The translations under genes and the position numbers were made by a program. DNA of 64,000 nucleotides from a candidate division TA06 bacterium 32_111 (GTDB lineage Bacteria; Hydrothermota; 32-111). Position 1 is the stretch's first letter. Each line of letters opens with the position of its first letter. Of the stretch, positions 54,545-61,198 are shown piece after piece. The notes under the pieces were generated by a model, which was not told the DNA's origin, searched no databases, and worked only from the letters and a program-made list of their open reading frames with translations. Location: NCBI GenBank assembly GCA_001508335.1, contig LGFX01000005.1, forward strand, positions 62,001-126,000, in the 5' to 3' direction.

Positions 54545-54712
54545 ATGTATATCATTTTTGGAGCGTTATCATTTTTCTTTATATTTCTGACAGTTTTTAG
54601 TGGTTTATTTTTAAGAAAATTGAGACTCAAAATATTACATCATAAGATGTTGGCTGCAATCTCTTTGATATTTGCTATTTTACATTTAATATCGATTTAT
54701 ATTTTGGGTTGA
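54545..54712 (+). CDS. Small two-helix membrane protein with histidines
   Basis: 55 residues, behind a good AAGGAGG site 7-8 nt upstream. Two hydrophobic helices (residues 2-19 and 33-54) are joined by a short basic loop (RKLRLKILHHK). The His-His before helix 2 and a His within it (FAILHLIS) recall one half of a heme-binding cytochrome b-type protein (DUF4405-like), but the protein is too short to be sure. The pairing of HHKMLAAISLIF with LHLI supports a metal or heme site. It is alone between the GH130 promoter and the tRNA. Confidence 0.6.
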   Translation: MYIIFGALSFFFIFLTVFSGLFLRKLRLKILHHKMLAAISLIFAILHLISIYILG

Positions 54713-54752
54713 ATATTTTATTTTAAAATTTACTGAAAAATTAATTTCACTA

Positions 54753-54780
54753 TTGACAATAAAAAAACTATTTGTATAAT
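54753..54780 (+). promoter_or_regulatory. Consensus promoter of tRNA-Asn
   Basis: TTGACA (54753-54758), 16-bp spacer, TATAAT (54775-54780), 15 nt before the tRNA. Exact consensus. Confidence 0.87.
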
Positions 54781-54795
54781 AAACAAAAATTAAAC

Positions 54796-54871
54796 TCCTC
54801 GGTAGCTCAGTCGGTAGAGCGAGTGGCTGTTAACCACCAGGTCGGGGGTTCGAGTCCCTCCCGGGGAGCCA
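54796..54871 (+). tRNA. tRNA-Asn, anticodon GUU
   Basis: 76 nt with encoded CCA. Acceptor TCCTCGG pairs with CCGGGGA (one T-G pair), anticodon stem GTGG/CCAC with loop CTGTTAA (anticodon GUU), T arm GGGGG-TTCGAGT-CCCTC (one wobble) and discriminator G. The accessory island begins right after it, so this gene is the natural integration site. CCA is encoded here but not in the other two tRNAs. Confidence 0.94.
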
Positions 54872-55117
54872 TTTTTTATTTCAAACTAATTCAGGCTGAC
54901 AAAAGGAAGGGATGCTTTGAATTTCTTTTTCTAATTGTTCCATTTGACTTTCCTAATGAAATTCATGGATGTAAGAGAAGAAATCTTTAGGAAAGATTAA
55001 CCCCACCCACCACCCTAAAATCAAAAAAACAGAAAAAGGTTGAAATCCATTGGTTTATTTTGTAGGATTTTGTTAGATTTTATGTTTTGATAAAATATAA
55101 AATAAAAAGGTTAGATT

Positions 55118-55243
55118 ATGAAGGAGAAGGAAAAGGAAATAATGATCGTTAAACAGGTAGCTGAATATCTCCAAATGGATGAACACACCATCTATAAACT
55201 CTCTCGCTCTGGAAAAATCCCCTCCCTAAAAATCACTGATTAG
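55118..55243 (+). pseudogene. Truncated excisionase-like helix-turn-helix gene
   Basis: 41 residues: VKQVAEYLQMDEHTIYKLSRSGKIPSLKI, the start of the excisionase/MerR-type DNA-binding fold. Intact relatives continue with G-G-x-W-R-F and a recognition helix; here TAG comes at 55241-55243 just before that piece. The gene therefore ends in the middle of its domain. It stands 14 nt from the end of the convergent res gene. The 245 bp between it and the tRNA hold no recognised gene. Confidence 0.7.
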
Positions 55244-55256
55244 GAGGTGCTAATTA

Positions 55257-58037
55257 TTAGATTTTCTCTGTATTATATAATCCTGTAACTAAGTCAGAAA
55301 AATTTTTCGGTTTCAAAGAATTAAATGAGGTTTGCATTATCTTTAAATATTTCCATTCTTGTTTTGTCTGGCTTGTAATATCCTCACACCATCTCTTAAT
55401 GGCAGCATCTTTTTTATCAGTTTCTTCGTATTCTCTCCCTTTTGTTTCCAATATCCAGTAAACCCTCTTGTTGCCAACTTTTTGAACTGCGATGAAATCA
55501 GGATGATACATCCTTATTGCTCCCTTTGAACTGAAATAATCAATAGAGAATTTATCAGCAAAAGCGGCAAATTTTTCTATGTCTTCAGATTTATCAAGAA
55601 ATTGGGCAAACTCTGCTTCATAATCATTATAAACAGCAACAAAGTTGAAAACCGTTTTCTTACATCTTAGATGTTTTCTTCTCCACGTGAATGGTTCAAT
55701 CTGTGATAACCTTAATTTTCCTGTTTTTGAGACCATTTCTTTAGATTCAAGAGATATTTTACCAAGTTCTTTTGCAAGTAAATCAATAATTGCCTCCCGA
55801 ATTGCATCATTAGATAAATTTCCTCTTAATCTCTCATCCTCAATGTCTTCTATTTCAACTTCAAAACATTCTTTCAGGATGTATGTTTCTATTTTGGGGT
55901 ATAGTAAACTAAATTCGCAAGTAAGGCGCGCCCTTTTCATAACTTCATTAACTATATAAGCTACGAGTTCCCTTCCAGAGATTAAAGAATATGCAGGCAT
56001 AGCTGCCGTGCCAACATCTGTTCCTGTAGTAGCAAATTCCATTCTTAAGATGATTTTTCTTTTTTCCTCAAGTTTGTCAGAAGAATAAAGCGAAGAGACC
56101 TCTAAAGGATTAAAATCTTCTATATTTCTATAATTTCTGTAGTATCTAAATTCTGTTTGGGGGATTTCAATATCATATATTAATCTTGATTTTTCTGGAG
56201 CAATTGTTACAGGTAAAGGTGGAGGGGTTTTTACAGTATTTATTCCAACGCCTTCTTTTTCAAGTTCTCTAACAAACTCTTCAAAAGCTTGAGTTCCCAT
56301 AACTTCAAGGGTCTGGGTGTGGTCGGGACTAATTCCTCTCATTAATCTCAAGCCTCTGCCAACTGCCTGTTCAGGCAAGATTTGAGCTTTTGAGGTAAAC
56401 GGTCTAAGCCCGAGAACCACTGAAACATTCTGGACATCCCAGCCTTCCCTTAACATCATATTACTGACGATGATTTTTACCTTATTCTCTGGTTCATCTA
56501 TTTCTCTTGCACGTTGTCTTAAAATAGGAAGTTCCTTATCTGTAATCTTTATCTCTGTTTCTGCAGATTCTCTTTCCCTTGTTTTAACATGGATTACCAT
56601 TACTTCTTCCTCAGGATTTTTTATACCGAGCCCTTTCATCTTTCTTATCGTTTCTGCAATTTTATCAGCATAATCATTTTTCTCTGCCATAATAAATAAG
56701 ACTGGTTTTTTACCAACAGAAGAATAAACCTTATAATGCTCTTTCCATCTTTCTAAAGCAGCAGAGATCCAGTCCCCATACTTTTGAATAACATTTTTTG
56801 TAGTTATGTTTTCGGGGTCTTTTTTATCAACACGGTGAACAATTAAAGGAGCTTTTACAATCCTGTCTTCAACTGCCTGAGCGAGAGGATAATCAACAAT
56901 AATCCAGGGATAATATGTGCCTGTCTGTGTCTTTGGGGTAGCAGAGAAGTCAAGCCATAAGTTCAATCCCAGTGATTTGTGAATTGACATTAAGGTTTTA
57001 TGCCACTTTAAATCTTCATCGTGAACATGATGGGCTTCATCATTGAACACCATAAGATTATCCAGTTTTTTTATTTTATCTATGAGAAATTCTGGAGATT
57101 TTGTTAAATCTTTCTGTGGCATTCTACCAAGTATCTCGTCAACAATATTTGCAGGAGACTGTTCTACTCTCCTTGATTCGTATAATTGCTGGATATTGTT
57201 AACGATTAAATTGCCAGACGGATTTAATGGTGAATCGTCTCCTCTCAATGTTACTTTTAGATTCCATAATGGTTTCCAGGAAGGTGGTATAAGTGGCAAT
57301 GAATAAAAAATCTTATTATCAGCAAAGTCTTTTGCTAATCTTTCATAAACGATAACATTGGGAGCAATGATTAGAAAATTATTTGGATATCGGTTACTTT
57401 TCTCCCTCAAATTATTAAAATACGACCAGACAATTATTAAAGCCATTGCATAGGTTTTGCCAGAGCCGGTTGCCATCTTGAAGGCATATCTTAGAAGTCC
57501 TTTTTCAGGCAAGTCCTGTTCACCTTGCTGCTCAAGTTCTGGAAAGTAGCGGATTAACTTTCTGTTTCCCTCTGTATCTTCACTGAATTCTACTGCCATT
57601 GTAAATAAGTCTTTCCTGAAATTTTCTGCATAGGTCTTTATTACAGGTTTTAAGTCGTCATATTTTTTAACTTCAAAAAGATAGATAAGTGTTTCAATTG
57701 CCTCTCTCTGACAGAACCAGAACCTGAATAGTTCACCATTTATTTTGTGGTCGTTGAAAAACCAGAAATACAAAAGTTCTCTTGTAGTGTCAGTAATTCC
57801 CGGGTAATCATCATCACGCCACTTATATACTTCTTCTCTAAGTTTGTTCACAAGAAGCATCTTGCTTGGTCTTCTTCCTTCCACTACTTTATATGAATTT
57901 TCTCCATCTTTTATAAGATGGCAGGTGGGTTTTCTGGAAGGGTCCCTGTCTTCTACATAAGGCAAGGTTTTGTCGTATTGAACCCAGGTTTTTGGTGCCC
58001 CGTGAGATAATTTAAAATTTTCTTTATTTGATAGCAT
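55257..58037 (-). CDS. Type III restriction enzyme Res subunit (DEAH helicase-nuclease)
   Basis: 926 residues from the ATG at 58037 (MLSNKENFKLSHG). The ribosome site GGGAGGTGAT ends 6 nt before it and lies inside the last codons of the GIY-YIG gene; a slightly longer start at 58055 lies upstream of that site and is less likely. Motor domain: Walker A ATGSGKTYAM, DEAH box NDEAHHVHDED, SATPKT and the late VLGLRPF...EQAVGRGLRLMRG motif VI. A PD-(D/E)xK nuclease end has DFIAV and WILETKGREYEE. It works with Mod to cut unmethylated foreign DNA between two head-to-head sites. Base composition is less AT-rich than the core genes. Confidence 0.93.
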   Translation of the reverse strand: MLSNKENFKLSHGAPKTWVQYDKTLPYVEDRDPSRKPTCHLIKDGENSYKVVEGRRPSKMLLVNKLREEVYKWRDDDYPGITDTTRELLYFWFFNDHKINGELFRFWFCQREAIETLIYLFEVKKYDDLKPVIKTYAENFRKDLFTMAVEFSEDTEGNRKLIRYFPELEQQGEQDLPEKGLLRYAFKMATGSGKTYAMALIIVWSYFNNLREKSNRYPNNFLIIAPNVIVYERLAKDFADNKIFYSLPLIPPSWKPLWNLKVTLRGDDSPLNPSGNLIVNNIQQLYESRRVEQSPANIVDEILGRMPQKDLTKSPEFLIDKIKKLDNLMVFNDEAHHVHDEDLKWHKTLMSIHKSLGLNLWLDFSATPKTQTGTYYPWIIVDYPLAQAVEDRIVKAPLIVHRVDKKDPENITTKNVIQKYGDWISAALERWKEHYKVYSSVGKKPVLFIMAEKNDYADKIAETIRKMKGLGIKNPEEEVMVIHVKTRERESAETEIKITDKELPILRQRAREIDEPENKVKIIVSNMMLREGWDVQNVSVVLGLRPFTSKAQILPEQAVGRGLRLMRGISPDHTQTLEVMGTQAFEEFVRELEKEGVGINTVKTPPPLPVTIAPEKSRLIYDIEIPQTEFRYYRNYRNIEDFNPLEVSSLYSSDKLEEKRKIILRMEFATTGTDVGTAAMPAYSLISGRELVAYIVNEVMKRARLTCEFSLLYPKIETYILKECFEVEIEDIEDERLRGNLSNDAIREAIIDLLAKELGKISLESKEMVSKTGKLRLSQIEPFTWRRKHLRCKKTVFNFVAVYNDYEAEFAQFLDKSEDIEKFAAFADKFSIDYFSSKGAIRMYHPDFIAVQKVGNKRVYWILETKGREYEETDKKDAAIKRWCEDITSQTKQEWKYLKIMQTSFNSLKPKNFSDLVTGLYNTEKI
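58002..58028 (-). repeat. Direct repeat copy B (at res start)
   Basis: GTGAGATAATTTAA, then AA, then TTTTCTTTATT on the plus strand. Same as copy A at 58310-58336 except for the two central bases (and a last base). On the minus strand it encodes the KENFKLSH at the Res N-terminus. Confidence 0.8.
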
Positions 58038-58039
58038 AG

Positions 58040-58342
58040 TTATATCACCTCCCATCTTCCCGTAAGATAATTTTTTAATCTTATATATCTTTTACCCCAT
58101 GCTGTTTTTAAATACTTTTCTCTCTTTATGGCATCTTTTTTATTCAAGCAAAATTCGTAATAAATTAATTTCAATGGTATTCTATACCTAGTTGAGAGGA
58201 CTTTAGCACTGTTATGTTCTTTTATTCTTCTTTTCAAATCATTTGTCATACCCACATAGAATCTTCTATCTTTTTCGCTTTGCAGTATATATACATAATA
58301 TCTCACCCTGTGAGATAATTTAATGTTTTCTTTATATCTCAC
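58040..58342 (-). CDS. GIY-YIG endonuclease ORF inserted between mod and res
   Basis: 100 residues. The GIY-YIG core is YYVYILQSEKDRRFYVGMTNDLKRRIKEHN, with Arg and Glu later (REKYLKTAWGKRYI). The frame begins at GTG 58342 overlapping the Mod stop (GTGA); a second GTG twelve codons on (VRYYVYIL) may be the true start. Small proteins of this kind are scattered singly through many genomes and have unknown roles, as opposed to known intron homing enzymes. The unit is bracketed by copies A and B and supplies the Res ribosome site with its last codons (WEVI). Not a standard part of type III systems. Confidence 0.85.
   Translation of the reverse strand: MRYKENIKLSHRVRYYVYILQSEKDRRFYVGMTNDLKRRIKEHNSAKVLSTRYRIPLKLIYYEFCLNKKDAIKREKYLKTAWGKRYIRLKNYLTGRWEVI
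58310..58336 (-). repeat. Direct repeat copy A (at GIY-YIG start)
   Basis: GTGAGATAATTTAA, then TG, then TTTTCTTTATA on the plus strand, exactly 308 bp from copy B. On the minus strand it encodes KENIKLSH at the N-terminus of the GIY-YIG frame. The sister copy encodes KENFKLSH at the N-terminus of Res, so one is a duplication of the other. Confidence 0.8.
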
Positions 58343-60399
58343 GGGGTAACCTCCACTTCATAAACCTGTGATGTATCAATACCAAAGATGTCTATTGCTT
58401 TAACAAAGATTTTGTATTTACCAGGTTTTTCATAATTATGTGTTGCCTTTAAATTCAGGGTTCTGTCTTTCTTCGTTCTATACGAAGTCCAGCCATTGTT
58501 AAATGTATCATTCTTGAAATCAAAATCAACTGCCCAGTAGTCAATCCAGTCAGTCCATTTTTTAGTTTTATCTTGAACATCCTCAGGAATTAAGTCAGTA
58601 TGGGGGATGACGAAATCTTTAAGTTCAAGTTCTACTGCCTTCCCATTTATTATTATATCAACTTTAAAGTAGGCAAGTTCAAAGAATTGAATATCTCCTT
58701 TTTTGACTGCTTCTGCTTCAAGCACTTCTTTTGGGATGATTCTAAGTTTGAGTTTAATTTTTTCTTTTTTAGCCAGTTCTTGTATAGCATCATTGAGGCC
58801 CATTTCCCATTCCCAGCCAAGGATGTGTAATTCTTTTTGTCCTACTTTTTTACAATCATTTATTGCGTCTATTACTTCCTGAATTGTCACCGGAGAATCA
58901 ACAGCGCCTACATAGACGAGTGCATTTCCTTTTCTGCCGTGAATATTAGTAAAGCCTGATATTGGTTCTGCTCCATAAAGTTTTAAGATAAAAGCGAGGT
59001 ATTCATAAAGAGCCTGCTTTTCATCTTTGTTTGTAAATGTTTTAACCTGCCAGAGTTGTCTTTCGTATTTGCCGAGGTTTAAGATTTCAAAAGGTCTTGC
59101 TTTTTTACCATATTTTTTACCTTCATTTTGTAAATCCTTACAGTTTTCAATATCAAGAAGCCGTTTTCTTGTGATGTGGATCGCATATCTTGATAAATCA
59201 GAACCAATCCATCTTCTTCCAAGTTTCTCTGCAACTGCTAAGGTGGTGCCTGAGCCACAGAAGAAGTCTGCAACAATGTCGCCAGGATTAGAAGATGCAA
59301 GGATTATGCGTTGTAAAAGGTCTTCAGATTTTTGAGTTTTGAAATCTTGAGAGTAATCATATCCTTTAATGTCAAACCAATTATTATCACATATAACTTC
59401 TTCTTGAGGTGACACCCAATATACAGGTTTTGCACTGCCAAACCGCCAAACAAATTCTAAACACTTACCTGTGCGCACCCAATATTCTTCAAGACTTTCG
59501 CCTGTTCTCTTACTTTCTTCCAAATATTTTTTATAATTCTCAACTGCTTTGTAAGCTCGCTCTTTGGACCATTTCCATTGACCAGAATCTATGTTTACAC
59601 CCAATAACTCATATCTCATTGTTGGACGATCAGCGTTATTCCACATACTTTGCCATCTTCCAATCCTCTGATATTCTAAAGCCTTTCTTAAAGGAGGATT
59701 AAATGTAGCATTCGGATTTTTTGAATACCAGAGAATATAATCATTATAAACATTCATTGTTTTGAAGCTCTCAAATTGATACTGTAAGTTTTTCGTTTGT
59801 CCTCTTCTTGTGAGTATCTCATTCCTAAAATTCTCATACCCAAAAATCTCATCCATCATTACTTTTACATAATGCCCAACATGCCAGTCCAGATGAACAT
59901 AGATTGAGCCATCTTCAGCCAAAAGTTCTCTCATCAACACCAGTCGTTCATACATCATTTGAAGATAAGAGTCCAATCCTTTTCCCCAGGTGTCTCTGTA
60001 TGCCTTTTCTTCAATTATAGAATGTTCTTTTGTGATTTTTTCTTTTTCTTCGCCAACCTTAATCGTAAACTTAAAATCCGCCCCTGTTGCAAATGGTGGG
60101 TCTATGTAAATAAGATTTATCTTACCAGCAAACTTTTCAAGAAGAGATGATATTACCAGTTTGTTATCTCCCCAGATGAGTTTGTTCCTCCATCCCTCTT
60201 CAAAAGTATCTCCTTCCTTCCCTTCCCACATTTCAAAAAGTGTTTGCTGGGGTTCTTCTTTTCCTGTTCTCGGCTTGTTTATTACTTCAACAATCTGAAA
60301 GGGATAAGGACCAGGTTTTTCAACTGCTTTTAATTTACCTTCATCATCATATTTTCCAAGCCAGACAAGTTCTGTTTTGTTAATGTTTACCTTTGGCAT
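58339..60399 (-). CDS. Type III DNA adenine methyltransferase, Mod subunit
   Basis: 686 residues, beta-class N6-adenine methyltransferase: catalytic DPPF at residues 100-103 (LIYIDPPFATG), a target-recognition region between, then the SAM-binding FCGSGTT at 380-386. The variable middle (about 195-345) should set the target sequence. The C-terminal 100 residues form a beta-sandwich-like addition (KPGKYKIFVKAIDIFG). Mod modifies one strand and guides Res. A strong AAGGAGG lies 8 nt before the ATG. It ends TGA overlapping the GIY-YIG start. Confidence 0.94.
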   Translation of the reverse strand: MPKVNINKTELVWLGKYDDEGKLKAVEKPGPYPFQIVEVINKPRTGKEEPQQTLFEMWEGKEGDTFEEGWRNKLIWGDNKLVISSLLEKFAGKINLIYIDPPFATGADFKFTIKVGEEKEKITKEHSIIEEKAYRDTWGKGLDSYLQMMYERLVLMRELLAEDGSIYVHLDWHVGHYVKVMMDEIFGYENFRNEILTRRGQTKNLQYQFESFKTMNVYNDYILWYSKNPNATFNPPLRKALEYQRIGRWQSMWNNADRPTMRYELLGVNIDSGQWKWSKERAYKAVENYKKYLEESKRTGESLEEYWVRTGKCLEFVWRFGSAKPVYWVSPQEEVICDNNWFDIKGYDYSQDFKTQKSEDLLQRIILASSNPGDIVADFFCGSGTTLAVAEKLGRRWIGSDLSRYAIHITRKRLLDIENCKDLQNEGKKYGKKARPFEILNLGKYERQLWQVKTFTNKDEKQALYEYLAFILKLYGAEPISGFTNIHGRKGNALVYVGAVDSPVTIQEVIDAINDCKKVGQKELHILGWEWEMGLNDAIQELAKKEKIKLKLRIIPKEVLEAEAVKKGDIQFFELAYFKVDIIINGKAVELELKDFVIPHTDLIPEDVQDKTKKWTDWIDYWAVDFDFKNDTFNNGWTSYRTKKDRTLNLKATHNYEKPGKYKIFVKAIDIFGIDTSQVYEVEVTP

Positions 60400-60464
60400 A
60401 GTAATACCTCCTTAAAGGTTACTTAATTCGTAATACATAGTAAGTTTCTTCCTTTCAAAATATA

Positions 60465-60510
60465 TTTTGCGTCGCAAAAGTTGACGTATTGTTACGCATA
60501 TGTTACGCAT
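60465..60510 (-). promoter_or_regulatory. Operator-like palindrome and tandem repeats upstream of mod
   Basis: A 15-bp palindrome TTTTGCGTCGCAAAA (60465-60479) is followed by two copies of TGTTACGCAT (60490-60499 and 60501-60510) with an 11-bp period, about one helical turn. They sit 65-110 bp upstream of the mod ATG. A possible -10 (TATATT) overlaps the palindrome. Such arrangements usually bind a repressor. The regulator is not known. Confidence 0.55.
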
Positions 60511-61198
60511 TATTTGGTTTTAAATACATAATACACATCTTTCCCTTTACCTTTTCTCTCCACAATTGATAACTCAATAAGTTTTTTTATATACCTATTT
60601 GCAGTCATTCTTGTAACATCAAACAAATTTTGAATCTCTCCACTGGTTATTCTTTTGTTAATTTTTATATACTCAATAATTTTTTTCTCCTGTTCAGTTA
60701 ATCCTAAAGTGGCTAAATACTCTTCAGTCAATTTAGATTTTCTCAAAATCACTACCATACTTGTTCCGGTAAATTCAAAATCCGGTTCAGGCAACCCCCA
60801 TTCAGTGTACCAATCAATTATCTTATTAGTTCCTGTTCCTACCTCTTCTATGTATTTAATCCAGAAGAATGCTTTTGCAATAAGGGGATTAAATGGTCTT
60901 CCAAAGGTAAGAACAAGTTGGTAACTGACTTTGCTACATCAATCACTATGACATCTTTGTTTTCGATTTTCTCTGTTGATATTTTAGGATAAACCTTTGG
61001 TTCAGTATTATTAACAATCTTATTGGTCAGGTCTTCAATCGTGCTTTTACCGATATTAGTTCCAAGAATTTTACCTGAATTTGAGACTCCAATATAACTT
61101 TTACCGCCCTCAGTATTTGCAAAAGCACAAACAGTCTCTACAATTTCTTTCCATTCACCAGGAGATTTTTTGAATTCAATTTTCTCTGATTCTTTCAT
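60510..61198 (-). pseudogene. Broken AlbA/Schlafen-type ATP-binding transcriptional regulator
   Basis: Two pieces of one gene. The 5' piece (60848-61198, 116 codons) is an AlbA_2/Schlafen domain: ESEKIEFKKSPGEWKEIV, FANTEGGKSYIGVSNSGKILG. It then shifts frame near 60920. In the shifted frame the reading goes on: FGRPFNPLIAKAFFWIKYIE, GTGTNKII, GLPEPDFEF, and the C-terminal winged helix to 60510 (LTEQEKKIIEYIKINKRITSGE). In intact relatives about 150-200 residues lie between the GRP motif and NPLIA; here they are missing. So it carries an internal deletion plus a frameshift. Its ATG overlaps the stop of the helicase gene (ATGA). Confidence 0.85.

Noticed and set aside
54872-55117. Gene or attachment-site copy between tRNA-Asn and the excisionase remnant
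   Set aside because: Only very short frames are present and I found no second copy of the tRNA 3' end inside the window.
55118-55256. Readthrough of TAG to make a full excisionase
   Set aside because: The codons after the TAG do not encode the expected G-G-x-W-R-F segment.
58600-58830. Plus-strand frames inside the type III genes
   Set aside because: They are antisense to strongly supported domains and have no ribosome sites or recognisable content.
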